Source: CBDEFX01 sp965237635 (GTDB lineage Bacteria > Chloroflexota > Dehalococcoidia > Lucifugimonadales > CAUZJF01). From it: a stretch of 64,000 nt of DNA. The stretch's first letter is position 1. Each line of letters begins with the position of its first letter. Under the pieces are notes generated by a model. That model made no database searches. It was not told where the DNA came from and saw nothing but the letters and a program-made list of their open reading frames with translations. Shown one piece after another: positions 8,664 through 17,167 of the stretch. The position numbers and the translations under genes are program-made. The stretch covers positions 496,001-560,000 of the forward strand of contig CBDEFX010000001.1 in the NCBI GenBank assembly GCA_965237635.1. The letters run 5' to 3'.

Positions 8664-9581
8664 GTGGAAATACTCGGCGACATCTGGAACGGCGTAATCA
8701 TCAGGCCAATGATCAACGGCCTTGTGCTGTTGTACTACGTCTTCTTCAGTAACTTTGGGCTGAGCATCATCGCGTTCACAATAATCGTACGCGCGGCGAT
8801 GATTCCACTTTCCGTGAAACAGAGCCGCCAGATGAAGGCGATGAGCGCGCTGCAGCCCAAGCTGAAGGAGCTCCAGGCCAAGTACCCGGACGATCGGGCC
8901 CGCGTCTCTCAGGAGACCATGAAGCTCTACAGAGAGCAAGGAGTGAACCCGATTGGATGCCTCGGGCCCATGTTTGTCCAGATGCCCATCTTCTTTGGCC
9001 TGTTTTGGGCTCTGAGGGGAACGTTGCCTTCGACGCCCGAGAGCCTGGCCGATCTCTCGCGCCACCTGTACGCCTGGCTACCCCAGGTAAACGAAGCCGT
9101 GCCCCTTGATGGCCGCTTCCTCTGGCTGGACCTGGCCAGGACGTCCAGCGAGAACCCAATACCGTTCCTACTCCCGTTGCTGGTCGGCAGCTCTATGTGG
9201 GTCATGCAGAAGATGTCGACCACACCGGCGGCGACCCCACAGCAAGAGTCCACCAACAGGATGATGCTGTGGATGTTGCCTCTGATGTTCGGCTTCTTCA
9301 CCCTGGGTTTCGAGACTGGGCTCGCCCTTTACTGGGTCGTGTCGAACATCGTAGGCATAGTAATTCAAGGGTTCGTTACCGGCTGGGGGCCTATCGCAAC
9401 GCTGTTGTCTTTCCGGCAAGCAAAGGAGCCAACCCCAGCTCCCGCATTGACGTCCGAGAAGAAGGAGGCAGAAGCTGATAAAGACCATGGAGACGTCAGC
9501 CAAAACGCCAGAAGAAGCGATAGAAATCGCCCTAAAGGAGCTCGACGCCAACCGCGCGGACGTCGAAATAGACGTCGTTAG
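8664..9581 (+). CDS. yidC: Membrane protein insertase YidC
   Basis: 305-aa Oxa1/YidC-type insertase of the short form lacking the large periplasmic P1 domain. GTG start. Five hydrophobic segments are visible: about residues 12-45 (containing the expected Arg in IIVRAAMIPLSVKQSRQMK), 102-116, 165-190, 200-215 and 222-240. A basic C-terminal tail (RNRPKGARRQPRGRRNRRR) probably contacts the ribosome. It inserts membrane proteins alone or with SecYEG. The 3' end overlaps the jag gene by 95 bp. Confidence 0.96.
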   Translation: MEILGDIWNGVIIRPMINGLVLLYYVFFSNFGLSIIAFTIIVRAAMIPLSVKQSRQMKAMSALQPKLKELQAKYPDDRARVSQETMKLYREQGVNPIGCLGPMFVQMPIFFGLFWALRGTLPSTPESLADLSRHLYAWLPQVNEAVPLDGRFLWLDLARTSSENPIPFLLPLLVGSSMWVMQKMSTTPAATPQQESTNRMMLWMLPLMFGFFTLGFETGLALYWVVSNIVGIVIQGFVTGWGPIATLLSFRQAKEPTPAPALTSEKKEAEADKDHGDVSQNARRSDRNRPKGARRQPRGRRNRRR

Positions 9582-10131
9582 CAAGGGCAAGGCCGGAATT
9601 CTCGGTATCGGCGGCGAACCTGCCCGGGTCCGGGTCACGCTGCTTGAGGAACCGACCGACGTAGTGAAGGTTACCACCGACGTCCTCGAGAACCTCATCT
9701 CGAAGATGGGCGTGTCCGCGGTCGTCAGCCTCAAGCAGGCCCTGAACGAGGACGTCGGAGGCCCGGTTTTCGACATCGATGGGGACGACTCGGGCCTTCT
9801 GATCGGCCGTCGGGGGGAGACCCTCAGAGCCCTCCATTTCATCGTCAGCTTCGTCGCGAGTCAGCGGCTTGGTGAGAGAGCCAGTATCTTCATTGACGTT
9901 GCCGGCTACCAGGAGAGACGCTACGAGTCTTTGACCAATCTCGCTCAGCGCGTCGCTCAGCGCGTCGCGGGGACAGGGCGTTCGATAACCCTCGAGCCCA
10001 TGCCTTCGAACGAGCGGCGGGTGGTCCATATCGCTCTCGCCGAGCACACAGGGGTCAGCACGATCAGCAGTGGAGTCGGCGACGGCCGCCAGGTAACGAT
10101 CCAGCCCGACGAGGACAGTGGGGACTCCTGA
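9487..10131 (+). CDS. jag: RNA-binding protein Jag/KhpB (Jag_N-KH-R3H)
   Basis: 214-aa protein with three domains in order: Jag-N (residues 1-50, with KGKAGILGIGGEPARV), a type II KH domain around GLLIGRRGETLRALHF (about 100-115), and a C-terminal R3H domain (LEPMPSNERRVVHIALAEH, about 165-185). The family binds RNA and influences cell division and envelope growth. Its start lies inside the yidC 3' end and its stop overlaps the next gene by 14 bp, so translation is probably coupled. Confidence 0.95.
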   Translation: METSAKTPEEAIEIALKELDANRADVEIDVVSKGKAGILGIGGEPARVRVTLLEEPTDVVKVTTDVLENLISKMGVSAVVSLKQALNEDVGGPVFDIDGDDSGLLIGRRGETLRALHFIVSFVASQRLGERASIFIDVAGYQERRYESLTNLAQRVAQRVAGTGRSITLEPMPSNERRVVHIALAEHTGVSTISSGVGDGRQVTIQPDEDSGDS

Positions 10132-10948
10132 CTTCCTCGCGATAGGCCACGTCTGCAAGGACCTATCGCCGAGTGGCGACGGGCCGGGTGGTGCGGTGAC
10201 CTTCGCCGCCCTTACCGCGCTAAAGCTTGGGCTGCAGCCCGCCATAATCACCAGCGGAGGCCGCGATGTTGGCGCCCTCCTGGACGAGTTGGGAATACCG
10301 GCACACGTGGTCCCGTCCGCCGACACCACCACATTCCAGAACACCTACTCTCAGGGCGACCGCCGGCAGCTGATCAAAAGCGTCGCCGGTCCGATCGCGC
10401 CGCACGACGTTCCGTCCGAATGGCGCTCGGTCCGCCTCGTATTGTTGGGGCCACTCGCCGATGAAGTCGACTACGCCTTGGCCAGGCATTTCCCAGACTC
10501 TCTCATTATCGCCTCCATCCAGGGATGGCTCAGGAGTTGGGACTCTGATGGCCGCGTTGCGCCCAAACACTGGGACGGAACAGATGTCCTGCCTTACTTG
10601 GATGCTGCAGTGGTATCCATCAGCGATATCGGAGACCGCCAGGTAATCGACCTATGGGCGGATATCGCGCCTGTGCTAATCGTCACGAAGGGAAGCGACG
10701 GCGCGAGGCTACACTCCCGAGGCGATTGGCATGAGATAGCGCCTTTCTCAGCCCAGGAGGTCGACCCCACCGGCGCCGGCGACGTCTTCGCCGCGGCCTA
10801 TCTGATCCGGTATCAGGAAACGCGAGACCCGGTGGACGCGGCCCGGTTCGCTTGCTGCGTAGCCAGCTTCTGTGTCGAAGCCGAAGGCGTGGCCGGCATT
10901 CCTACCAGGGCCCAGGTCGAGCGCCGAATGTCGACCTCCGCTGATTGA
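10118..10948 (+). CDS. PfkB-family carbohydrate kinase
   Basis: Ribokinase/PfkB-fold sugar or nucleoside kinase, 276 aa, GTG start overlapping jag by 14 bp. The N-terminal Gly-rich segment PSGDGPGGAVTFAA and the C-terminal PfkB signature DPTGAGDVFAAAYLIRY (about residues 212-228, catalytic Asp in GAGD) are intact. The substrate is unknown. Last gene before a strong hairpin terminator, so probably the end of the rpmH operon. Confidence 0.88.
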   Translation: MGTPDFLAIGHVCKDLSPSGDGPGGAVTFAALTALKLGLQPAIITSGGRDVGALLDELGIPAHVVPSADTTTFQNTYSQGDRRQLIKSVAGPIAPHDVPSEWRSVRLVLLGPLADEVDYALARHFPDSLIIASIQGWLRSWDSDGRVAPKHWDGTDVLPYLDAAVVSISDIGDRQVIDLWADIAPVLIVTKGSDGARLHSRGDWHEIAPFSAQEVDPTGAGDVFAAAYLIRYQETRDPVDAARFACCVASFCVEAEGVAGIPTRAQVERRMSTSAD

Positions 10949-10957
10949 GCATCGGTG

Positions 10958-10987
10958 AAAAGGCCGACCCCGCAGTCGGCCTTTTTG
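10958..10987 (+). terminator. Rho-independent terminator
   Basis: Stem AAAAGGCCGAC / GTCGGCCTTTTT (11 bp) with a CCCGCA loop and a T-rich tail, 10 bp after the PfkB kinase stop codon. It closes the rpmH-to-pfkB gene cluster. Confidence 0.9.
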
Positions 10988-11239
10988 TCTAGTAGAAACC
11001 AGTAGGATAGGCGATTGTTCCGTATTCGGTAATTCAACTAGCGTATTGCAGTATATTACTTGGTACATCTGTCAACCCCCCCCCCAAAAGTAGAGACACT
11101 ACCAACCCGTGCAATAAGGGGATAATTACCTTTGGAAAGGCCTTGACACCTCGCTTCGTTTCTCGAATCGCAGCATGGTAAGCTTGACGTTGCCGTTGCT
11201 CGTACCATAGCCAAGCCCAGGAGCAAGACGGAGGTAACC
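10988..11239. other. Intergenic region upstream of GH51 gene
   Basis: No gene seen. It holds a run of ten C (11076-11085) and AT-rich stretches (around 11040-11065). A TTGACA at 11143 has no convincing -10 partner. It ends in the GGAGG ribosome binding site of the glycosidase. Confidence 0.5.
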
Positions 11240-12688
11240 ATGTCGGAACAGACGATCACCGTGGTACCGGATGAGCGACTCGGGACCATCTCACATCGAA
11301 TATTCGGCGTCCTGGTGGAGCCGTACGGGCGCACGGCCGACGGCGTCTGGGTGGGGGAGGAGTCCTCCATCCCGAATGACGGTGGCCTGCGGCTGGATAC
11401 GATCAGCGCGTTTCGCCAACTCCGCATCCCTGTCGTGCGCTGGCCGGGCGGCACCGTCGCCGATACCTACCACTGGGAAGACGGTATCGGACCCCGCTCG
11501 AAACGTCCACGCACCTGGAACTACTTCTTCGGAGGAGAAGAATCGAACGAGTTCGGCACGGACGAGTTCCTTCGGTTCTGCGAGGCCGTTGGCGCGGAGG
11601 CGTGGATAAAGATCAACGCCCAGACGGCCGGCCTCGGTGACACGGTCAAATGGATGCAATATTGCAACTACGAGGGAAACACTCACCTTTCGAACTTGCG
11701 ACGGGAGAATGGGCATCCCAAACCCTACGGCGTCAAGTACTGGTCGATCGGCAACGAGGGCAACGACGCTTACTCCCCGGAAGCTTATGCAGAGCAGGTG
11801 CACCAGTGGACCTTCCATATGCGTCCGGCCGACCCGGGCGGGCGGATCGTCGTAACGGGACTCGGCGGCGGGGACTGGAACCGGCGGTTCCTGGCCAGGT
11901 ACGCGGACTTACTGAAGGACGGTGGGGTTGCGACGAAGGGCATGATACACACCCTGGGGCTGAAATACGTGGACGAGGAGACGGTCAAGGACGCCGCGGT
12001 GCTCATTGACGAGTACCTGGGTCCGGACCAGGTCGACATTGCCGTGGAGGAGTGGGCCACGCGAGGTGAGCCGCTTCACCCCTGGCCTGAAGAGTTTGAA
12101 CGCTTGTCGGTCTGGGAGGGGCTTCTCAGATCAAACGAGCTGGACCCCAGGTGCTATGAGGAAGCCGTGCCGCTGAGCGTGGCGCTCGGTGGAGCTCGCC
12201 AGTTGCACGGGTTCATAAGGAACGCAGACAGGGTCAAGCTCGCAACCTTCATATACGGTACCAACACGTGGGGGCCCATCGTAAGGACGGAGGGGCCACG
12301 GTTCCTCCGAACGCTCAACTACCACGTTTTCGATCTGCTGAACGCACACATGGGAGCGGATTCGACCAGGCTCGAGTTCGATGAGGACGCGGGCCTGGAT
12401 GCTGTGACTTCGGTTTCTAAGGACCAACGAGAGACCATTCTGTCCATTGTGAATCACGGAGAAGAGGAACCCGTCGACGTCCGCATTCGGATGACTGGCG
12501 GCGAGAGCACGTTGCCTAGTAAAGCAACCGCGATGGTGCTTACTGGTGACCCTACGGACGAAAACACCTTCGAGACGCCGGACAAGGTGAGGCCGCGCGC
12601 GGCCAAAGTGGAAGGCAAGCAAGGTGACTGGGAGGTGGTCTGCCAGCCGTCTTCGCTTACGGTGGTGACGTTCGCCGAATCAGGCTAG
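11240..12688 (+). CDS. GH51-type alpha-L-arabinofuranosidase
   Basis: 482-aa intracellular-type glycosidase without signal peptide; ATG start with GACGGAGG 6 nt upstream. Family GH51 features: VVRWPGGTVADTYHWEDGIGP near residue 66, catalytic acid/base Glu in SIGNEGN (about 173), catalytic nucleophile in IAVEEWATRG (about 269-270), and a C-terminal beta-sandwich from about residue 385. Such enzymes release arabinofuranose from hemicellulose oligosaccharides, or occasionally act on other beta-glycans. No transporter or sugar-metabolism gene is adjacent, so the natural substrate is open. Confidence 0.9.
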   Translation: MSEQTITVVPDERLGTISHRIFGVLVEPYGRTADGVWVGEESSIPNDGGLRLDTISAFRQLRIPVVRWPGGTVADTYHWEDGIGPRSKRPRTWNYFFGGEESNEFGTDEFLRFCEAVGAEAWIKINAQTAGLGDTVKWMQYCNYEGNTHLSNLRRENGHPKPYGVKYWSIGNEGNDAYSPEAYAEQVHQWTFHMRPADPGGRIVVTGLGGGDWNRRFLARYADLLKDGGVATKGMIHTLGLKYVDEETVKDAAVLIDEYLGPDQVDIAVEEWATRGEPLHPWPEEFERLSVWEGLLRSNELDPRCYEEAVPLSVALGGARQLHGFIRNADRVKLATFIYGTNTWGPIVRTEGPRFLRTLNYHVFDLLNAHMGADSTRLEFDEDAGLDAVTSVSKDQRETILSIVNHGEEEPVDVRIRMTGGESTLPSKATAMVLTGDPTDENTFETPDKVRPRAAKVEGKQGDWEVVCQPSSLTVVTFAESG

Positions 12689-12790
12689 ACCGTCCGGGTG
12701 GTGGCGCCGGTGGTGCGATGCTATCTCCGGCAGATCGGAACGTGATCTAGGAATTCTGCAGTTCGCAATGTAGAGGGGCATTGCGCGAAA

Positions 12791-12840
12791 TGTCACGCTG
12801 AACCCCGATGCGGCATCGGGGCCGGATCGGGACTCAGGGA
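12791..12840 (-). repeat. Intergenic hairpin repeat, CCCCGATGC family
   Basis: Contains the palindrome CCCCGATGCGGCATCGGGG (12803-12821), preceded by TGTCACGCTGAA and followed by CCGGATCGGGACTCAGGGAG. Read on the minus strand it matches the ends of the repeats at 41526-41642 and 47128-47520 (CTCCCTGAGTCCCGAT..., CATCGGGGTTCAGC.TGAC). It is a compact copy of that interspersed family. Confidence 0.7.
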
Positions 12841-12992
12841 GACGAGTTTGAGTGAGTTCGTGCAGAGTGCAGAGTCGAGTGTGAATGGCGGAGAGATAAT
12901 GTACCGCCAGGGCGGCTCAAGAGCTGAGATGTGGCGCTTGAAAAGCGTACCGCCTGTCGCCTTCAATCAGGAACGACCGAACCTGACTGAAG

Positions 12993-14513
12993 GTGGATTG
13001 GATGTACAAGGTGGGTATTTACCTCCGTGTTCGCAAGGCTTGTTTCGTCGAAGGGATGAGCGTCCGAGAGGCGGCCCGAGTGTTCGGGCTACACCGGGAC
13101 ACGGTGCGCAAGATGCTCGAGTACTCCGTGCCCCCAGGGTATCGACGGCAACGACCGGCTCGCAGACCGAAGCTCGATCCATATAAGGGTGTGATGGACC
13201 AGATCCTGGAGCAGGATCTGAGCTCACCGAAGAAGCAGCGTCACACCGCCAAGCGTATCTACGAACGGCTCAGAGACGAACACGGCTTCCCCGGCAAGTA
13301 TACGATAGTCAAAGACTACGTTCGAGAACGCCGTCGTCATACCCGCGAGATATTCTTACCTCTGTCCCACCCTCCGGGACATGCCCAGTGCGACTACGGC
13401 GAAGCTCGAGTGATCATCGGCGGAGTGGAACGCAAAGCCCACTACTTCGCCCTGGACCTCCCTCACAGCGACGGGTGCTATGTGAAGGCGTATCCCGCCG
13501 AGACGACGGAGTCATTCTGCGACGGACACGTCTCCGCCTTCGCGTTCCTGGGCGGAGTGCCTCAGAGCATCCTCTACGACAACACCACGCTCGCGGTAGC
13601 CAGAATCCTGGGAGATGGTCGCCGGCAGCGGACCAGGGTGTTCTCCGAGCTTCAGTCCCACTACCTGTTCGAGGACCGGTTTGGCCGTCCAGGCAAAGGG
13701 AACGATAAGGGCAAAGTAGAAGGTCTGGTCGGCTATGTCCGCCGGAACTTCCTGGTGCCCATTCCATCGTTCGAGAGCTTCGATGCCCTCAATGCTCATC
13801 TGGAGCAACACTGCCTCAGACGGTTCGAAGATCGACTCCGCGGCCACAACGAGACGATAGGAGAACGGCTGGAGCGGGACCTGGAGAAGTTGCTGCCTCT
13901 GCCGGCCGTACCGTACGACGCCAGCGACAAGCACGCGACGAGGGTCAGTTCTCTGTCCCTGGTCAGATACCGGACCAATGACTATTCGGTCCCGGTGGCC
14001 TACGGTCATCGGGACGTTCTGGTCCGCGGATATGTACACGAGGTTGTGATCAGCTGTGGCGCTGAAGTCATCGCCCGCCATCGGCGGTCCTACGATCGAG
14101 ACGACTTCGTCTTCGACCCTCTCCATTACCTGCCGCTCCTTGAGAAGAAGACGAGGGCCTTGGATCAGGCGGCGCCGCTGGTTGGATGGGAGTTGCCCGA
14201 GGAGTTCGGAGTGTTGCGGCGGTTGCTGGAGTCTCGGATGGGCAAGCGAGGAAAGAGGGAGTTCGTGCAGGTGCTCAGACTGATGGAGAACTTCCAGCCG
14301 GAAGAAATCCACGACGCCGTACGAGACGCCGTACGAGACGCCATTCGACTCGGGGCTGTGAGCTTCGATGCTGTCAAGCACCTGGTGCTGTGCAGGATCG
14401 AAGCTCGACCGCCTAGACTCGACATGGAGTTGTACCCGTATCTACCCAGGACCAACGTTGCAACAACCTCGACCAGGGACTACATGGCTCTCCTGGCGGG
14501 GAGCCGGTCATGA
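12993..14513 (+). CDS. istA: IS21-family transposase IstA
   Basis: 506-aa transposase. An N-terminal helix-turn-helix is visible (GMSVREAARVFGLHRDTVRK, about residues 20-40). The rve-type catalytic core has Asp in HAQCDYGEARV (about 134), Asp in ILYDNTT (about 196) and Glu in KGKVEGLVGYVRRNF (about 243). A DNA-binding C-terminal domain follows (RYRTNDYSVP). The start is GTG at 12993 or ATG at 13002. A short in-frame tandem repeat encodes VRDAVRDA near residue 440. The stop overlaps the istB start by 4 bp. Confidence 0.95.
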   Translation: MDWMYKVGIYLRVRKACFVEGMSVREAARVFGLHRDTVRKMLEYSVPPGYRRQRPARRPKLDPYKGVMDQILEQDLSSPKKQRHTAKRIYERLRDEHGFPGKYTIVKDYVRERRRHTREIFLPLSHPPGHAQCDYGEARVIIGGVERKAHYFALDLPHSDGCYVKAYPAETTESFCDGHVSAFAFLGGVPQSILYDNTTLAVARILGDGRRQRTRVFSELQSHYLFEDRFGRPGKGNDKGKVEGLVGYVRRNFLVPIPSFESFDALNAHLEQHCLRRFEDRLRGHNETIGERLERDLEKLLPLPAVPYDASDKHATRVSSLSLVRYRTNDYSVPVAYGHRDVLVRGYVHEVVISCGAEVIARHRRSYDRDDFVFDPLHYLPLLEKKTRALDQAAPLVGWELPEEFGVLRRLLESRMGKRGKREFVQVLRLMENFQPEEIHDAVRDAVRDAIRLGAVSFDAVKHLVLCRIEARPPRLDMELYPYLPRTNVATTSTRDYMALLAGSRS

Positions 14514-15277
14514 CCAACAAGTCCACGATGTTGCTCGAACACAACCTCAAGCAACTCAAGCTCCCCACGTTCCTGAGGGAGTACGACAAGTTGGCATCCC
14601 AGTGTGCCAGTGAGGGAGCTGACCATCCGGACTACCTGCTGCGACTATTGGAGTTGGAGCTGATCGACCGTCACCATCGCATGGTGGAACGTCGGATCAA
14701 AGCAGCCCGCTTCCCGACGACCAAGAGCCTCGACACCTTCGACTTCCTGTCTATGCCGTCCCTGAACAAGGCTCTGGTTCTGGAGCTGGCACGATGCGAG
14801 TACATCGAGCGCCCCCACAACGTCATCGCTCTCGGCAACAGTGGCACCGGCAAGACCCATATCGCCCTCGGTCTCGGTCTGGCTGCGTGTCAGAGGGGAC
14901 TGTCCGTGGGCTTCACCACCGCCGCTGCTCTGGTTCACGAGCTGATCGAGGCCAGGGACGAACGGCGTCTGCTCAACCTGCAGAGAAGGCTCGCACGACT
15001 CAAGCTTCTGATCATCGACGAACTGGGCTTCGTGCCCTTGTCCAAGACTGGCGCCGAGCTGCTCTTCGAGGTGTTCAGCCAGCGTTACGAGCGTGGATCG
15101 GTCCTGGTGACCTCCAACCTGCCCTTCGTCGAGTGGACCGAGGTGTTCGGCTCTGAACGGCTGACCGGAGCTCTCCTCGACCGCCTCACCCACCATGTCG
15201 ACATCCTGGAGATGAACGGGGACAGCTACCGACTCAAGCACAGCAAGAAGACTTCTGGCCGCCAGCTATCTGACTGA
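14510..15277 (+). CDS. istB: IS21-family helper ATPase IstB
   Basis: 255-aa AAA+ ATPase related to DnaC that assembles on target DNA and activates IstA. Walker A GNSGTGKTHIALGLG (about residues 107-121) and Walker B LLIIDELGFVPL (about 165) are intact, with the sensor-like SNLPFVEW. Translationally coupled to istA through ATGA. Full family length. Confidence 0.96.
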   Translation: MTNKSTMLLEHNLKQLKLPTFLREYDKLASQCASEGADHPDYLLRLLELELIDRHHRMVERRIKAARFPTTKSLDTFDFLSMPSLNKALVLELARCEYIERPHNVIALGNSGTGKTHIALGLGLAACQRGLSVGFTTAAALVHELIEARDERRLLNLQRRLARLKLLIIDELGFVPLSKTGAELLFEVFSQRYERGSVLVTSNLPFVEWTEVFGSERLTGALLDRLTHHVDILEMNGDSYRLKHSKKTSGRQLSD

Positions 15278-15379
15278 GCCTGATCTCCAACGCCCCACGA
15301 ACCTTGATGCCCATTCTACGGCGTTCAGTGGTACAGTTTTGCTCCGCCCCGCTTGTACGTTTTTACACCGCCCTTGACA

Positions 15380-16185
15380 GCTTGCCCAATGGCGCAGCCG
15401 GCCCCTCGATGACCTCGAAGTGGTGTACATGTGGGTGGATGGAGTCTACGTCAAGGCTGGTCTTGAGAAGGAGAAGGCGGCGGTACTGGTGGTGATGGCG
15501 GCCCTGAGCGACGGGAGCAAGGTGGTGGTGAGCGCTATTCCCGGATACAGGGAGTCCACAGAGAGCTGGTCCGAGGTGCTCAGGGACATCAAGCGCCGGG
15601 GCTTGAGCTGCCCGAGGCTGGTGGTTGGAGACGGACACCTGGGCATCTGGGGAGCTCTGCGCAACGTCTATCCGCAGGCGGCAGAGCAACGCTGCTGGAA
15701 CCACAAGATCCTAAACGTGCTCGCCAAGCTTCCAAAGCGACAACAGGACCAGGCCAAGCTCATGCTGCGTACTATCCCCTACGCGCCGACTCGGACAGAG
15801 GCTGAGCGGCTCAGGACGGTGTTCACCAGGTGGTGCGGCGACCATTCCTACGAGGCGGCCTCAGAGGCCCTGGAGCGGGACTGGGACCGCATGGTCACCT
15901 TCTATGACTTCCCAAAGGAGCACTGGGGGCACCTTCGCACGACGAACCCGGTAGAATCACCCTTCGCGGCCCTCAGGCTTCGGACCGATGCCGCCAAGCG
16001 CTACAAGAGGGTCGATCGGGCGATAGCGGTGATCTGGAAAATGTTGATGGTCGCCGAACAGCGCTTCAGGCGTCTGAAGGCCCCTGAGTTGATCGAAGAC
16101 GTCTATCTCGGTGCACAGTATGCGGATGGAATCGCCATTGAATCAACGGCTGAGAAGGTCGCCGCCTGATGTCGTTTACACACCT
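15380..16185 (+). pseudogene. IS256-family transposase, 3' part with right end
   Basis: The open frame begins immediately after the IS21 right end (in frame from about 15378) and encodes the C-terminal two thirds of a Mutator/IS256 transposase. Reading WRSRPLDDLEVVYMWVDG at the junction, it keeps the catalytic DDE set: Asp in MWVDGVYVK, Asp in VVGDGHLGIWG and Glu in TTNPVESPF. The N-terminal DNA-binding part is missing, so it is a remnant. An IS256-type end (CGTTTACACACC, about 16174-16185) follows the stop codon at 16169. The missing N-terminal half of a related transposase is found at 59902-60292. Confidence 0.85.
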
Positions 16186-16583
16186 GTTGACGTAACCTCC
16201 AACTGGTCAGCCAACAGCTTCAGGGTCCAACTGGCACGCCCCTCCGGCGGTTCCCCGCAGGCCATCGCTATCAACCGTGCTTCACCTTCGCCGTCCAGTC
16301 TCTTTTGACGCCGACGCAGTTGCTTTTTGCGATTCAGCGCAGACTCGACCCCCTCCTCCACACAGCGCTTGCGTATTCGCTCGACCGTTGACTGTCCCAC
16401 ACCGAGCGCGCTGGTGATGTCCGCGTCCTTCATTCCCCCGTCCGAGCGTGACTCATCGCTCATCAGCAGAATGCGCGCATGGGTCTGTTTGTACGCCGCA
16501 GCCCGACCGCGTGAGACCAAGGCGTTGAGTTCCTGTTGTTCGTCGGTAGTCAGTCTGATACGGTACTTCTTGGTAGACATCAT
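16176..16583 (-). pseudogene. IS630-family transposase, N-terminal fragment
   Basis: About 130 N-terminal residues of an IS630-type transposase: KYRIRLTTDEQQELNALV, a helix-turn-helix around DADITSALGVGQSTVERIRK, and RLIAMACGEPPEGRASWTL. Start ATG at 16583 (preceded by AGGAGG). The frame then runs into the IS256 end at about 16186 and stops, so the DDE catalytic domain is gone. The IS630 left end lies near 16668 against a type ISP gene fragment and uses a TA, the usual IS630 target. Confidence 0.85.
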
Positions 16584-16650
16584 GGTTCCTCCTCGGTTCA
16601 ACGTTACGATTGAACCCCCAAGAGGAACAATGACTATCATGGTATTCATT

Positions 16651-17065
16651 TCAATGATGTTGGACCACTAGTTTGTAGTTCCACACGTTGGCGAGGATGT
16701 TGCGCCAGTGGGTGTTGTGGTTCAGGTGGATGTCGTAGGTGGCGTTGCCCAGTGCGTTGGCGGCGTGGGCCAGAGTCTCGCACTCGTGGGAGGTGTAGGG
16801 GCGGGCGGCAGCGCGGCCCTGGCCGGGCATCACGGCGTCGCCGCTGCCGAAGTCAATATCGACTACAAACGAGTCACGGCTGGTCTTGACGCCGGGGAAT
16901 GACTTGGGGAACAGGTCGGGCAGAGAGGGCCAGTTGCTCCATTCCGTGCTGACTGCCACCTCCGCGAAAGGCAGGCCCAACGGCAGCACCCCAAGAACTG
17001 GTTCAGGTATAGTGTTAGACTTGGGTCTGATGGTCTTGCCCCATTCTTTGTACGAGTCGTAATGT
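16651..17065 (-). pseudogene. Type ISP restriction-modification enzyme, internal fragment
   Basis: About 130 residues open from 17065 to the IS630 border. LPDLFPKSFPGVKTSRDSFV and VDID, then TYDIHLNHNTHWRNI and VWNYKL, match the C-terminal target-recognition part of single-chain type ISP restriction-modification enzymes (LPxLFPxSFPGVxxSRD...VxVDID, YW..VP..VW.Y..GGYQV). The IS630 insertion cuts the gene exactly in the VWNYKLGGYQV motif, replacing GGYQV with VVQHH and a stop. The upstream side is also cut (stop at about 17066), so helicase and methyltransferase domains are absent. Family identification is from memory of the motif. Confidence 0.65.
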
Positions 17066-17077
17066 TAGTTTTGTGGG

Positions 17078-17167
17078 TCATTGAACCCCTGCTGCAGCTG
17101 CCACGGCATACCATATGCCCGCTTCCAAGTAGAGGTTCTTCTTCCCGCACCTCGCACATTTACCCAT
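17078..17167 (-). CDS. 29-aa zinc-ribbon-like microprotein
   Basis: ATG at 17167 overlaps the stop codon region of the upstream gene (ATGGGTAA) and encodes MGKCARCGKKNLYLEAGIWY plus a short Ala-rich tail. The CxxCGKK half-ribbon is typical of tiny phage and mobile-element proteins. Translational coupling to the terminase-like gene supports it being real; it may also be the truncated start of a longer protein, since the next element follows directly. Confidence 0.45.
   Translation of the reverse strand: MGKCARCGKKNLYLEAGIWYAVAAAAGVQ

Larger units (their letters stand above)
12880..15379 (+). mobile_element. IS21-family element, complete
   Basis: About 2.5 kb with istA and istB. The ends are imperfect inverted repeats beginning TGT: left TGTGAATGGCGGAGAGATAA at 12880, right inverted TGTCAAGGGCGGTGTAAAAA ending at 15379, each followed by internal GTAC-containing subrepeats as in other IS21 elements. 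The flanks (GTCGAG left, GCTTGC right) do not form a target duplication. The right flank is directly the inside of an IS256-family transposase gene, so the element marks a rearrangement junction rather than a simple insertion. Confidence 0.85.

Noticed and set aside
6360..10990. Chromosomal origin beside rpmH-rnpA-yidC-jag
   Set aside because: The gene cluster is often next to oriC, but no dnaA, parAB, mnmG or DnaA-box cluster is seen; the IS1380 right end and the rpmH promoter fill the gap.
11143..11172. Promoter for the GH51 gene from TTGACA at 11143
   Set aside because: The bases 17 nt downstream (AATCGC) do not resemble a -10 box, and no better pairing was found.
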